A DNA stretch of 64,000 bases from G963717155 sp963717155 (GTDB taxonomy: Bacteria; Actinomycetota; Thermoleophilia; Gaiellales; JALYLC01). Position 1 is the first letter of the stretch; each line of letters opens with the position of its first letter. A program made the translations under genes and the position numbers. The DNA is taken from the NCBI GenBank assembly GCA_963717155.1, contig OY970326.1, positions 2,604,001 to 2,668,000 on the forward strand, given 5' to 3'. Below the pieces are notes generated by a model. It ran no database searches, was not told the DNA's origin, and saw only the letters and a program-made list of their open reading frames with translations. This document shows positions 45,977-55,641 of the stretch, piece by piece.

Positions 45977-47240
45977 GTGAGCGGGAGCGACGATTTCGAT
46001 CTTGACGCGATGGAGCGCAGGCGCCAGCGCGCCCAGCAACGCACCGAATCGCTCCGTGACGAACGCCGCAGCCAGCAGCGGTCGAGGATGCGTCGAACGC
46101 ATCGCCGCCGGCGGGCTGCCGCGCTCGCGTCAGTCGCCGTCGTCGTCTGCGTAGCGGCCGGAGCCTGGACGTCGTTCGGCGGCGGGGGCCAGCGGCGGGT
46201 CTCGGTCGATCAGCCGACGAGCCTGGCACCGAGCGTCGCGGTTCCGCCGAAGAGCACGAAGGTCGCCGCCGGCCACATCGCCATGCCGCCGATCGTGCGC
46301 GGGCTGCACATCTCGCTCGGCACCGCGAGCCAGCCGAACGAGATGCGCCGGTTCATCAACCTCACGAGCAAGGGCCTGAACACGCTCGAGATCGACGTCA
46401 AGGACGAGCGGGGCGAGGTCGGGTTCACCGCCGGGGCACCGGCGCTGGCCCGCAAGATCGGCGCGACGCGCAACTACTACAACGCCAGGCAGCTCATCAA
46501 GCAGGCGCACGCGGCCGGGATCTACGTCATCGGGCGCATCGTCTGCTTCGAGGATCCGATCCTCGCGACCAGCACTGCCGCAGCACGCGATCCGCACCAG
46601 CTCCGGCGGTGTCTGGACGAACGCGGCCGGCCTCGGCTGGACGAACGAGTACGACCCGTTCGTGTGGAACTACCTGATCTCGCTCAGCAAGGCCGCCGCG
46701 AAGCTGGGCTTCGACGAGATCCAGTACGACTACGTGCGCTTCCCGACCGACGGGAACACCGCCGACGCCGTGTGGCCGCACAAGAAGGCCGAGCCCTACT
46801 CGACGACGATCTACCGCTTCCTCAAGAAGGCGCACGCCGAGGTCAAGCCGCTCGGCGTGAACATCTCGGCGAACGTGTTCGGCCTCGCGGCGAACCGCGA
46901 CCTCGACATCGGACAGAACGTGCCGAAGATCGCGCCGCTGCTCGACGCGATCTCGCCGATGGCGTACCCGTCGCACTACGGCGCGGGCGAGTACAACCTG
47001 AGCGATCCGAACGCCGAACCCGGCGCGACCGTCGCGTTCACGATGGGCGACTTCCGCGCGGCGCTCGGGTCGTCGAAGACGGAGATCCGCCCGTGGCTCC
47101 AGGACTTCACCCTGGGCGCCCCGACCTACACGACCGCGGACGTGGTGAAGCAGATCACCGCGGCCGAGCGCGGCGGCGCCAAGGGCTGGCTGCTCTGGAA
47201 CGCCGACGACGTGTACCACACGAACGCGCTCGGCTACTAG
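45977..47240 (+). CDS. membrane-anchored putative glycoside hydrolase (DUF4015-like), frameshifted
   Basis: GTG 45977 after GGGAG. A basic cytoplasmic N-terminus precedes a TM (AALASVAVVVCVAAGAW, ~48-66). An extracellular TIM-barrel-like domain then runs RGLHISLGTA, LNTLEIDVKDERGEVGF, IYVIGRIVCFEDPILA. After a net +1 near 46600 it continues GLGWTNEYDPFVWNYLI, FDEIQYDYVRFPTDG, SPMAYPSHYGAGEYN to 47240. IEIDVKD and YDYVRFP are the DUF4015 acid motifs. Probably acts on a wall or envelope polysaccharide. The frameshift may be an assembly error. Confidence 0.82.
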
Positions 47241-47283
47241 CAGCAGACCGGTCGGCGGGCGGGGCGCGGCTACCATGGTAGGC

Positions 47284-48543
47284 ATGGCCGCGGCACCGCA
47301 GCTGGAGCACGCCTTCGACACCGTCGTGATGAAGTTCGGCGGGTCGTCCGTCGCCGATGCCGACAAGGTTCGGGCCGTCGCACGGCGTCTCGTCGAGGCC
47401 AAGGAGCGGGGCCTGCGCGTCGTCGGCACGATCTCGGCGATGGGCAAGACCACGGACACGCTGCTCGCCCTCGCGCGCGAGGTATCGCCCACGCCGCATC
47501 CACGCGAGCTCGACATGCTGCTCTCGACCGGCGAGCGCATCTCGGGCGCCGTCGTGGCGATGGCGATCCACGACCTGGGACACGAGGCCGTCTCGCTGAC
47601 GGGCTCGCAGGCCGGGATCCTCACCGACTCGGTGCACACCAAGGCGAAGATCGTCGACATCCAGGCGCACCGCGTGATCGCCGCGCTCGACGCCGGCAAG
47701 ATCGTGCTCGTCGCCGGCTTCCAGGGCGTCTCGCCCGAGAGCAAGGACGTGACGACGCTCGGACGTGGCGGCACCGACGCGACGGCCGTCGCACTGGCGG
47801 CAGCGCTCGGCGCCGCATGTGAGATCTACTCGGATGTGCCCGGGGTGTACACCGCCGACCCGCGCATCGTCCCCGAGGCCCGGAAGCTCGCGGCCATCTC
47901 CTACGAGGAGATGCTCGAGCTGTCGGCTGCCGGGGCGAAGGTGCTGATGCTGCGATCGGTCGAGCTTGCCCGAAACCACGGGGTTCGCGTGCACTCGCGT
48001 TCGACCTTCTCGAACGAGGAGGGCACCTGGATCCTGCCCGCGGAGGACGTCGTGGAAAAGCCCATCATCTCGGGAGTGACGCACTCCGAGACCGAAGTCA
48101 TCTTCACGCTCACCGGCATCCCGGACCGTCCCGGCGCGGCCGCGGCGGTCTTCGACGCGGTCGCCGCCGAGAACGTGAACGTCGACACGATCATCCAGAA
48201 CGTCGTGCACGGCGTCGCCGAGCTGTCGTTCTCGGTGCCGCATGACGACGTCGGCGCGACGCGACGCGCGATCGCGCACGCCGAGCAGTCGCTCGGCCGG
48301 ATCGAGGTCGAGGAGGACGCGACGCTCGGCAAGATCTCGATCATCGGAGCCGGCATGCGCTCGCACCCCGGCGTCGCGGCGAAGATGTTCCGCACGCTCG
48401 CCGACCACGAGATCAACCTCCGCATGATCTCCACGTCGCCGATCAAGCTCTCGTGCGTGATCGCCAGGACGCAGATCCCCGAGGCCGTTCGCGCCGTGCA
48501 CGCGGCGTTCGAGCTCGAGCGCGCACCCGAGGAGGAAGCATGA
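47284..48543 (+). CDS. lysC: aspartate kinase
   Basis: About 419 residues, first step of the Lys/Thr/Met pathway. VVMKFGGSSVADADKVRAVA is the signature, LGRGGTDATAVALAAAL the ATP region, and two C-terminal ACT domains (VIFTLTGIPDRPGAAAAVFD; ISIIGAGMRSHPGVAAKMFR) give feedback control. ATG 47275 is an alternative start three codons earlier. The stop overlaps asd (ATGA), so the pair is coupled. Confidence 0.95.
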   Translation: MAAAPQLEHAFDTVVMKFGGSSVADADKVRAVARRLVEAKERGLRVVGTISAMGKTTDTLLALAREVSPTPHPRELDMLLSTGERISGAVVAMAIHDLGHEAVSLTGSQAGILTDSVHTKAKIVDIQAHRVIAALDAGKIVLVAGFQGVSPESKDVTTLGRGGTDATAVALAAALGAACEIYSDVPGVYTADPRIVPEARKLAAISYEEMLELSAAGAKVLMLRSVELARNHGVRVHSRSTFSNEEGTWILPAEDVVEKPIISGVTHSETEVIFTLTGIPDRPGAAAAVFDAVAAENVNVDTIIQNVVHGVAELSFSVPHDDVGATRRAIAHAEQSLGRIEVEEDATLGKISIIGAGMRSHPGVAAKMFRTLADHEINLRMISTSPIKLSCVIARTQIPEAVRAVHAAFELERAPEEEA

Positions 48544-49553
48544 CCCGGCTGGCCGTGCTCGGCGCAACGGGAGCTGTCGGCGAGACGCTGCTCAGGGTGC
48601 TCGAGGAGCGCGAGTTCCCGCTCGACGAGCTGCGGCTGCTCGCATCGGAGCGCTCGGCCGGGCAGACGCGTCGCTTCCGCGGCGAGGACATCGAGGTGCA
48701 GCTCGCGACGGAGGACTCGTTCGACGGCTGCGACATCGCGATCTTCTCGGCCGGCGCGACGCGGTCGCGTACCTTCGCACCCCACGCGGTCGCGGCAGGG
48801 CTCGTCGTGATCGACAACTCCTCGGCGTTCCGCATGGATCCCGAGGTGCCGCTCGTCGTGCCCGAGGTCAACCCGCAGGCGGCCTTCAGGCACAAGGGTC
48901 TGATCGCGAACCCGAACTGCTCGACGATGCAGCTCGTGCCGGTGCTGAAGCCGATCCACGACGCGGGCACGCTCGAGCACGTGATCGTGTCGACCTACCA
49001 GTCGGTCTCGGGCACCGGGAAGAAGGCGATCGATGGTCTGCGCCGCGAGGCCGCAACCGCGCTCGCGGGCGAGGCTCGCACGGCCGAGGTGTACACGCAC
49101 CCCATCGCCTTCAACGTTGTTCCGTTCGCAGGGTCGCTTCAGGGCGATGACGGGTACACGGACGAGGAGCTCAAGCTCGTCAACGAGTCGCGCAAGATCA
49201 TGGACATCCCCGACCTGCGCGTCTCGGCCACCTGCGTACGCGTCCCCGTCGTGAACTGCCACTCCGAGGCGGTCTGGGTGTCGACACGCGAGCCGCTCGG
49301 CGCGGCGCGCGTGCGCGAGCTGCTCGCGGATGCGCCGGGCGTGACCGTGGTCGACGACCCGCCGGCCAACGCGTTTCCGACCGCGCTCGACGTCGATGGC
49401 CGCGACGGCGTGTTCGTCGGGCGGATCCGGGACGACCTCGGCGACGATCATGGAGTCGCGCTGTGGATCGTGGCGGACAACCTCCGCAAGGGCGCGGCGA
49501 CGAACACCGTGCAGATCGCCGAGCTGCTGACGGGAGTCGGCGCACCCCGGTAG
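48540..49553 (+). CDS. asd: aspartate-semialdehyde dehydrogenase
   Basis: 337 residues. GATGAVGETLLRVLEER is the NADP loop, NPNCSTMQLVPVL carries the catalytic Cys, and VPVVNCHSEAVWV holds the substrate-binding and acid/base region. Directly coupled to lysC. Converges on the next membrane-protein gene with a 3-bp gap. Confidence 0.95.
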   Translation: MTRLAVLGATGAVGETLLRVLEEREFPLDELRLLASERSAGQTRRFRGEDIEVQLATEDSFDGCDIAIFSAGATRSRTFAPHAVAAGLVVIDNSSAFRMDPEVPLVVPEVNPQAAFRHKGLIANPNCSTMQLVPVLKPIHDAGTLEHVIVSTYQSVSGTGKKAIDGLRREAATALAGEARTAEVYTHPIAFNVVPFAGSLQGDDGYTDEELKLVNESRKIMDIPDLRVSATCVRVPVVNCHSEAVWVSTREPLGAARVRELLADAPGVTVVDDPPANAFPTALDVDGRDGVFVGRIRDDLGDDHGVALWIVADNLRKGAATNTVQIAELLTGVGAPR

Positions 49554-49556
49554 CTC

Positions 49557-50246
49557 TCAACCGGTCGGGGCGGTGACCGTCGGCGTGGTCGCAGGCACGC
49601 TGTCCGTGCCGGGCTGAGGCGTCGTCGTCGCGGGTAGCGTCGTCGTGACGACCGCCGTCGTCGTCGGCCCCGTGACCGTCGGCGTCGTCTGCGTGACGGT
49701 GGCCGTGCGAGCCGCGGTCGACGAGACGGTGACCGTGATGGCGGGCCGCTCGACGACGACGGTGCGGGAGACGATCGTGGTCGTGTTGCTCGTCGCCGTC
49801 GCCGTGGTCCCGGTCGCTGTCTTGACCGGCGACGCCACGACCCGCGTCTGGACGGGCAGCACGACGATCTTGTGGGTCACGACGACGCGCGGGCGCAGCG
49901 CCACGGTCTGCGTGATGCGACGGGCGGGCGGCGTCGTCGCGGCGCCGCCGAAGGACGGGCGTGAGAGCGCGAACGCGACGATCAGGCCTGCGCCGGCGGC
50001 GGCGGCCAGCGCGACCGACGCGGTGACGAGTCGCCAGTGGCCGTCGAACCGGGTCGACGGCGGCAGGCGGTGCTGGAAGAGCAGGCGCGCCTGGTCGCCG
50101 ACGATCGACCACAGCAGCGAGTACGTGGCCGCGTAGACGAGCGCGAGCACTGCCGCATTGACCGGGAAGGCGAGCCGGATCGCGAACGCGATGATGCCCG
50201 CGACGCTCGCGCCCACGACCGTCGCCAGGACGTCCCGATAGTCCAC
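49557..50246 (-). CDS. membrane protein with long Thr/Val-rich extracellular tail
   Basis: 229 residues. Two or three TM segments lie in the first ~95 (VVGASVAGIIAFAIRLAF; VLALVYAATYSLLWSIV; LVTASVALAAAAGAGLIVAF). The remaining ~130 residues are Thr/Val/Pro-rich with TVTQTTPTVTGPTTTAVVTT-like repeats, a likely wall-spanning stalk. No family recognised. Confidence 0.65.
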   Translation of the reverse strand: MDYRDVLATVVGASVAGIIAFAIRLAFPVNAAVLALVYAATYSLLWSIVGDQARLLFQHRLPPSTRFDGHWRLVTASVALAAAAGAGLIVAFALSRPSFGGAATTPPARRITQTVALRPRVVVTHKIVVLPVQTRVVASPVKTATGTTATATSNTTTIVSRTVVVERPAITVTVSSTAARTATVTQTTPTVTGPTTTAVVTTTLPATTTPQPGTDSVPATTPTVTAPTG

Positions 50247-50256
50247 CGCTAGAAGC

Positions 50257-50872
50257 TCAAAGTCGAGCTGGCTCGGGCCGTACGAGCGCCTCGCGCGCGC
50301 GACGGACGAGCTCGGCGACGATGCCCTCGGAGGGCACCTCGAGCAGTCCGCCGAGCTCGAGGCGCATCAGCTCGACCCGGCCGTCGACGCGCAGGGTGCG
50401 GAAGCCGAGGTCGCCGAGGAAGTCGCGCGGGAAGATCGTGCGGTGCTGCAGGAAGCGCGACTCGAAGTCGCCGCGGTGGTCGTAGGCGTAGGCGAACGCC
50501 TCGACGGCTGCCGCCCCGCGGTCCTTCGACTCGCCGAGACAGGCGAGGAACAGGCTCTGCAGCGCCCACGGGCTGGACGGATCGGAGATGTACGAGCAGG
50601 TCACCAGGACCGCATCGTCCGACGGCGGTCCGGCGGGCAGCGACGCGCCCCGGGGAAAGGCCACTGCCGGGCCGTACTGCAGCGAGCCGACGTGGCGCTC
50701 GCCATCCATGTAGAGCTTGCCCCACGGACCCGAAGCGCTCCTCGAACTCGGCGATCCAGCGCGGCCGTTCGATCTCTCGCGTCCTGGTTGGCTGCTGCCA
50801 CCAGACGCAGCTCTGGCAAACGCTGGGACGGAGGAGATCCGTGGCGCCTGTCAGGTGTTTGACCTCGCTCAT
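50257..50872 (-). CDS. GNAT-like acetyltransferase family protein, frameshifted
   Basis: The N-terminal part (MSEVKHLTGATDLLRPSVCQ ... EEFEERFGSVG-type acidic segment) ends at a G4 run (50720-50723). The rest resumes one frame over as KLYMDGERHVGSLQYGPA and continues to 50257 with DDAVLVTCSYISDPSSPWAL. One surplus base in the homopolymer explains it, so an assembly error is likely. The fold suggests an N-acetyltransferase; the substrate is unknown. Confidence 0.7.
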
Positions 50873-50911
50873 CTGCTCGCCACCATAGTCGAGCGTTCTC
50901 GCAGCGCCGGA

Positions 50912-51739
50912 TCAGCCTGGCCGCAAGACCAGCAGCGTCGCCTCGGGCCGAGCGAACATCCGCAGGGGCACGAACGTGGTGCCGAGCCCCGGCGAGATGT
51001 GCATCAGCGTTCCCTCGCGCTGGTACAGCCCGTCGAGATAGCGCGCCCGCGGATGGGCGAGACCGACACGGCCCGAGAGCGTCGGCATGCAGATCTGCCC
51101 GGCATGCAGGTGCCCGGCCAGGACGAGCTGGAACGCGCCGGGCGGGATGCGGTCGAGCACCGACGGAAAGTGGCAGAGCAGGACGCGGAGGTCGGCCTCC
51201 CGGTTGAGCTGCGTCAGGGCGTCGAGATACCTGCGCCGCGGGAACCCACCGGCATCGACGCCGACGATCGACACCGAGCGACCCTGCAGCTCGAAGCTGC
51301 AGCCGATGGACGGAAGGAGCTGGAACCCCGCGAGCTCGTCGACGCCGGTGCCGTCCGCGAACGGATCGGTCGCGTCGCCGTGATCGTGGTTTCCGAGCAC
51401 CGCGAACGCCCCCACCCCGGCAGTCGCCGCGAGCGCCGCTGCTGCCTTCTGGAGGCGCTGCACCCCACGCGCACGGGTCACCAGGTCGCCGGTGAGCGCG
51501 ACGAGGTCGGGACGCAGCTCCTCACTCCAGGCCGCCGCGCGCTCGAGCATCGCGAGCCCGGGGCCATGCCCCGCGTGAACGTCGGACACGTGCAGGATCG
51601 TCACTCCCTCGAGCTCCGCGGGCAGGCCTGCGAGCCGGATGTCTCGGGTGCGATAGCGCAGGCAGCGCGCCTCGACCGAGCCCCAGACGAGCCCGCCGAC
51701 CACCGCCGCGCCGGCCGTGCGCCGAAGGCCGACGCTCAT
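50912..51739 (-). CDS. calcineurin-like metallophosphoesterase, membrane-anchored
   Basis: 275 residues. A short hydrophobic N-terminus (TAGAAVVGGLVWGSVEA) may anchor it. Metal motifs are complete: ILHVSDVHAGHG, LVALTGDLVT, AVLGNHDHGD, LLCHFPSVL and LVLAGHLHAGQ. It resembles YkuE/YaeI-type phosphodiesterases. ATG 51739 overlaps the upstream small gene's stop (ATGA). Confidence 0.9.
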   Translation of the reverse strand: MSVGLRRTAGAAVVGGLVWGSVEARCLRYRTRDIRLAGLPAELEGVTILHVSDVHAGHGPGLAMLERAAAWSEELRPDLVALTGDLVTRARGVQRLQKAAAALAATAGVGAFAVLGNHDHGDATDPFADGTGVDELAGFQLLPSIGCSFELQGRSVSIVGVDAGGFPRRRYLDALTQLNREADLRVLLCHFPSVLDRIPPGAFQLVLAGHLHAGQICMPTLSGRVGLAHPRARYLDGLYQREGTLMHISPGLGTTFVPLRMFARPEATLLVLRPG

Positions 51740-51942
51740 GCAGCGCTCCCGTTCCTGGTCGCCATGAGCCTGGCCCGCGCCGCGCGCATGCGCTCGCGCC
51801 GGAGCTCGATGAACGCCTCGCGCTCGGCATCGGGCCGCCCCGGACGGCCCCCGACGCGGCGCGCGAGCGCTGCGGCGACGAGCCCGATCGTCAGGCCCGC
51901 GCACGCGGCAGCCACACGTCTGTGCCCCAGCAGCGCCATCAT
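51736..51942 (-). CDS. small membrane-anchored protein (68 aa)
   Basis: Starts at MM (51942/51939). One TM (VAAACAGLTIGLVAAALA) is followed by a basic helical tail (FIELRRERMRAARARLMATR). The four-base overlap with the phosphoesterase start shows cotranslation. Function unknown. Confidence 0.6.
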   Translation of the reverse strand: MMALLGHRRVAAACAGLTIGLVAAALARRVGGRPGRPDAEREAFIELRRERMRAARARLMATRNGSAA

Positions 51943-51970
51943 CTGAAGCCTATCTGCCGCCCCCGGACTG

Positions 51971-52504
51971 CTACCTCCCCGCGGCCCACTCGGCCGCCGC
52001 TGGACACGCGCCCCACAGGCCTCGCCCCGCCCGCCGAGCCTCGATCTCGAGCGTCGCGTAGCGCACGGCGCGGTCGACGTTCGGGGCGATCGCAAGCGTG
52101 CGTGCGAATCCGCCGCTCAGGAGCGCGACCTCGAGATCGAGACCGTCGGCACGTCGGACGTACGCGAGCAGGCGCCCGTAGCGGTCGTGTCGCTCGCGAC
52201 CCGGGACGAGCCTGACCATGCGCCCTGCGAGCGTGCGCTGCGTGAAGGCGGCAGCGCGCCTCGACCAGCACTGCACCGGCCTCCCGGGGGCGACGTCCTC
52301 GGGCGTGTCGACTCCGATCACCCGTACGCGCTCACGCTCGCCCGAGGCGAGGCGCACGAGCAGCGTGTCGCCGTCGACGGCGCGCATGACGCGCGCCGAG
52401 AACGGCCCCGTGGACCCGGAGGGTCGCAGCAGCGGCCAGGCGAGCAGGTACGTCAGCGCGAGCGCGGCTGCCGCAATGAGGCCGAGAACGAGGGGGCGGG
52501 GCAC
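51971..52504 (-). CDS. secreted or anchored thermonuclease-family (SNase) protein
   Basis: 177 residues. An N-terminal hydrophobic segment (LVLGLIAAAALALTYLLAW) precedes the SNase OB fold. RAVDGDTLLVRLASGERERV, IGVDTPE and RHDRYGRLLAYV carry the catalytic Arg/Asp/Glu set. It hydrolyses nucleic acids with Ca2+ in characterised members. Confidence 0.9.
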   Translation of the reverse strand: MPRPLVLGLIAAAALALTYLLAWPLLRPSGSTGPFSARVMRAVDGDTLLVRLASGERERVRVIGVDTPEDVAPGRPVQCWSRRAAAFTQRTLAGRMVRLVPGRERHDRYGRLLAYVRRADGLDLEVALLSGGFARTLAIAPNVDRAVRYATLEIEARRAGRGLWGACPAAAEWAAGR

Positions 52505-52564
52505 CTCGCCAGACTAGGCCCGCCGCGCGTCACACCGATCGCGCGAACCGTGCCGTCTTCGTAC

Positions 52565-53266
52565 CTACGGCTTCAGCGAGAGCAGGTGCGCGGTCGCCGT
52601 TCGACCGAGCGCCTGCATGATCCGGTAATTGGCTGCGCCGCCAAGGGCCACGCCGAACCCGAACGGCAGCTCGCGGCCGAGGATCAGGCGGGCGCGGCGG
52701 CGTGCGATGCGCTTGACCACCTGCGCGCCGAGCTCGCGGTTGAGGTCCGCAAGCGTCGAATGTGGAATCGCGCTCGGCTGCAGCGCTCCTCGCCTGGCTT
52801 CGGCGAGCAGCTCCGCAGAAACCTCGACGCCGGCGCTGTTCGCGAGCACGACCAGCACGTCGACGGTGAGCACCTCCGGGTCGTCGACAGGACGGCCGGT
52901 CGCGGCACAGAGCTCGACGATCAGGGCAACCTCGCTGTAGAGCATCGCCGCCGAGTCCGCGAGCGAGGAGCCGAGCGCGACGGCGGTCCCTGCCCCGGGG
53001 AACGTGCTCGGCACCGCCGTGATCGCTCCGACCAGGCCGGAGAGCTTCGCCCGTCGCCGCACGAGGTGAACGAGGAACAGGTCGTCCGCGAGATCCGGGT
53101 ACAGCAGACGCTCGACCTCGACACCCGCCGCGAGCGAGCGTGCGCGTAGGCGCACCGCAGTCTCGATCGCCACCTCGGTCTGGTCGGCGAGTCGCTCGGC
53201 CAGCTCGTCGGCGACGCGGGCGATGGCGGTGCGTGCCGCCATGCGGCCGACGAATCCCATTGGCAT
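52565..53266 (-). CDS. EcsC-like family protein
   Basis: 233 residues, mostly helical with short hydrophobic stretches. LVGAITAVPSTFPGAGTAVA and the C-terminal FGFGVALGGAANYRIMQALG resemble EcsC-family proteins of unknown function. It starts 7 bp after the infA stop on the same strand and is probably cotranscribed with it. Confidence 0.6.
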   Translation of the reverse strand: MPMGFVGRMAARTAIARVADELAERLADQTEVAIETAVRLRARSLAAGVEVERLLYPDLADDLFLVHLVRRRAKLSGLVGAITAVPSTFPGAGTAVALGSSLADSAAMLYSEVALIVELCAATGRPVDDPEVLTVDVLVVLANSAGVEVSAELLAEARRGALQPSAIPHSTLADLNRELGAQVVKRIARRRARLILGRELPFGFGVALGGAANYRIMQALGRTATAHLLSLKP

Positions 53267-53273
53267 CCGCTGC

Positions 53274-53495
53274 CTACTTGTACCGGTAGACGATGCGGCC
53301 GCGGTTCAGGTCGTACGGCGAGAGCTCCACCTTGACGCGATCGCCCGGGAGAATGCGGATGTAGTGGCGGCGCATCTTTCCGGAGATGTGCGTGAGAACC
53401 TCGTAGTCGTTGTCGAGCCGGACGCGGAACATCGTGTTCGGCAGGGCCTCGGTAACCTCGCCCTCGAGCTCGATCTTCTCTTCTTTGTCGGTCAC
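53274..53495 (-). CDS. infA: translation initiation factor IF-1
   Basis: 73 residues, full length. EKIELEGEVTEALPNTMFRV, LTHISGKMRRHYIRILPGDR and VELSPYDLNRGRIVYRYK are canonical S1/OB-fold IF-1. It lies outside the usual ribosomal protein cluster here and may be a second copy; that needs the whole genome. Confidence 0.95.
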   Translation of the reverse strand: MTDKEEKIELEGEVTEALPNTMFRVRLDNDYEVLTHISGKMRRHYIRILPGDRVKVELSPYDLNRGRIVYRYK

Positions 53496-53710
53496 GCTCC
53501 TCCTCGGTCGCGCCCGTCTCCCGTGGACAGGTCACAATCGCGGTCTCGGCAGCATAGACCGCGCGACGGCGTCAGGACAGGCGAACCGGCGCGCCCGGCG
53601 TTGTTCTCCAGATCATCACCGACGAGTCCCCGGTTCGTTGCCCCGGCCCGACGGGCTGTCCCTAGTCTCCTCGTCGAGGCCCCGACACCCCTGCCACTGG
53701 CCTCTCTGCC

Positions 53711-53741
53711 GGGGGCGCCGTCTCGCCCGGGCGGCGCCCCC
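53711..53741 (+). terminator. GC-rich hairpin
   Basis: GGGGGCGCCG (53711-53720) pairs perfectly with CGGCGCCCCC (53732-53741) across 11 nt, followed by CCCCTTT. Its transcript source on either strand is unclear. Confidence 0.5.
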
Positions 53742-53754
53742 ACCCCCTTTCAGA

Positions 53755-53795
53755 ATGGCTTGGTTGAACCTCGCAAGTGGCTCAACCGAGCCCAT
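53755..53795. repeat. dispersed palindromic repeat, copy 1
   Basis: ATGGCTTGGTTGA (53755-53767), 14-nt loop, TCAACCGAGCCCAT. Arms have one mismatch and one extra base. Related to copy 2 at 54336 by sequence, arm length, loop length and 3' flank (ATT-G-GCTGC). Confidence 0.7.
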
Positions 53796-53970
53796 TTGTG
53801 CTGCTATCAGGCGCCTGCGCGCGGCGCAATCAGAGGGGCGGGGGGCCTAGCGCGCCTCACTCCGTCGCCGCGAAGCGCCACATGGCCCGGCGAGCATCAC
53901 GAGACCAGGACCACGATCACGCTCGCCTCGAAGAGCGCGGGCAGGTGCCAGCCGAACCCTCAAAAGCTGA

Positions 53971-54288
53971 TCAGGACACGACTTTCACGTCGCTGAGCTG
54001 GATGATCGGCGCTTCGCTCGCATAGTTCGCCACGTCGTTCCGGATCTGCTCGGCGACTGGGCCGATCGCCTGCTGGTACGACTCGACGGAATCGAAGCGC
54101 AGATGGCACAGCACTGCGAACTCTGCCTTCGTGCCGGGAGCACGGCCGCCGAGCCCCTGCTCCACGATGCAACCTTTCAGCGCGCTCCCGAACTCGCGCT
54201 TCAACATCGGGATGTGCGACGTGAGGTAGTAGTTCATGTCGAACTTCGCGCCGTCTGTGTTCGGATAAAGCACGTTCAGGGTGATCAT
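53971..54288 (-). CDS. EthD family protein
   Basis: 105 residues. ITLNVLYPNTDGAKFDMNYY and HIPMLKREFGSALKG open an EthD-type dimeric ferredoxin-like fold; EFAVLCHLRFDSVESYQQA closes it. Known members assist ether degradation, but most are uncharacterised. AAGGGAG upstream supports ATG 54288. Confidence 0.88.
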   Translation of the reverse strand: MITLNVLYPNTDGAKFDMNYYLTSHIPMLKREFGSALKGCIVEQGLGGRAPGTKAEFAVLCHLRFDSVESYQQAIGPVAEQIRNDVANYASEAPIIQLSDVKVVS

Positions 54289-54335
54289 CGGCCTGCTCCC
54301 TTCATCGTTAGTCGGGGACGCATGCTAGGCGCGAT

Positions 54336-54375
54336 ATGCCTTGGTTGAGTCGCTCGGGCGGCTCAACCAAGGCAT
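54336..54375. repeat. dispersed palindromic repeat, copy 2 (perfect)
   Basis: ATGCCTTGGTTGA (54336-54348) and TCAACCAAGGCAT (54363-54375) are exact reverse complements with a 14-nt loop. Lies in the EthD gene's upstream region. Confidence 0.8.
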
Positions 54376-54487
54376 TCGCGCTGCCCCATCCGGAGCCGCT
54401 CGTGGGGTCTGCGGGAGCCCTGGTGTAAGGGAGATAGATCTATGCGACACTAGGAACCCGTAGGCTCACAGAAGGTAGAGGCGGACC

Positions 54488-54802
54488 ATGCACGTTCAGG
54501 TCGTTACCTATCGAATAGCCGACATCAGCGAGTCCGAGTTCATCGCGGCCAACAGGGAGTTCGCTGAGATGATGGCCGCCGTTCCGGGGCTTATCGCGAA
54601 GATATGGCTGCAAGGGGACGGTGCCGACAGCTTCGGCGGCCTCTACCTCTGGCAAGATCGTGAGGCGTACGAGAACTTCCTGGCCGGAGGGCTGTGGGCA
54701 GAAGCGCTCAACGACGACTCGCTCCTGGATCTCGCCTCCCACGACTACGCGGTCATGGAAGAACTGACGAAGACGACGCAGCCGGGAATGGCACTCGTCT
54801 AG
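54488..54802 (+). CDS. antibiotic-biosynthesis monooxygenase/YdhR-like small protein
   Basis: 104 residues. VQVVTYRIADISESEFIAAN and LIAKIWLQGDGADSFGGLYL, then WQDREAYENFLAGGLWAEAL, fit the ABM/YdhR ferredoxin-like fold. No catalytic residues are known. AGAGGCGG supports ATG 54488. Confidence 0.8.
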   Translation: MHVQVVTYRIADISESEFIAANREFAEMMAAVPGLIAKIWLQGDGADSFGGLYLWQDREAYENFLAGGLWAEALNDDSLLDLASHDYAVMEELTKTTQPGMALV

Positions 54803-54915
54803 GCGGCTAGGCCTTGTTCGTTTGCCGCTGCGTTGGGTGTCCGACCGGGCGTCCCACGCGATCTGAGTCCCACCACCGGGTTGAACCTCTCACCGCGAGG
54901 CGGTGTAATCGCAGC

Positions 54916-55479
54916 GTGAAACCAAATACGTGGAAGCGCCGGTGTCTCGTCGTGGCGGGACTCTCGTCGCTGTTTCTCGTCGCGTCGCCCGGCAACACGA
55001 TCGCAAGCAACCATGAAGCGCGCGCGACCTCGCTGAAGCGCTGCGCCTCGACGCGCGTGCACTACACGCGCTACCCGGGCGCGCCGGCGGGACTCGCGCA
55101 GCTCCCGTGGATCGCTGCCTCGCCCGCCTCGGCGGGTCTTGTAGGGCACCTCTTCTACTACGACCGCCTGAACGCGTGGAGGCGGAAGCACCTTCCGGGT
55201 CTTCGCCTCTACAGCGCCGGACAGAGCCCCGATGGCCGCATCAGCATGAAGATCCTCTGGGAGTCGCGACGCAGGATCACGCTGGGACTGGCTGTGCGCG
55301 GACGTAGACTCGATGGCTCGGGCTCGTTCTCCCGACAGCTGTCGCCGACGAGCTCGAACCCACGCCAGTTTCCCTCCATCATCAACGTGCCAGCGCCAGG
55401 GTGTTGGCGCCTCACGCTGACGGCGGGCAAGGCGACGGCGACGGTCTCGGCTCTCGTCGTACGGGGCAAGAAGAGCTAG
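54916..55479 (+). CDS. secreted beta-sandwich protein
   Basis: 187 residues from GTG 54916. A signal peptide (KRRCLVVAGLSSLFLVASPG) precedes a domain with HLFYYDRLNAWRRKHLPG and a C-terminal Ig-like strand set (PAPGCWRLTLTAGKATATVS). The GCW-x-LT motif is common in secreted actinobacterial proteins of unknown role. Confidence 0.65.
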   Translation: MKPNTWKRRCLVVAGLSSLFLVASPGNTIASNHEARATSLKRCASTRVHYTRYPGAPAGLAQLPWIAASPASAGLVGHLFYYDRLNAWRRKHLPGLRLYSAGQSPDGRISMKILWESRRRITLGLAVRGRRLDGSGSFSRQLSPTSSNPRQFPSIINVPAPGCWRLTLTAGKATATVSALVVRGKKS

Positions 55480-55641
55480 ACCGGCGCCCGGTCAGCGGTC
55501 TGCTCGACCCTGACCTGAGCGCAGCCCGATGAGCGCGACGCGGCGCGACAGGCTCAGAACGCATCGATCCCGCCGGTTCCTCAAGCACGAACCGTGCGAA
55601 ATCTGCATAATGGGCTCGAAAACTCGTATCGGGGGGAACTT

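Larger units (their letters stand above)
53496..53970. other. 475-bp intergenic region with terminator and palindromic repeat
   Basis: No gene is supported. It holds the infA upstream region, a GC-rich hairpin at 53711-53741 and one copy of the dispersed palindrome at 53755-53794. Confidence 0.6.
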
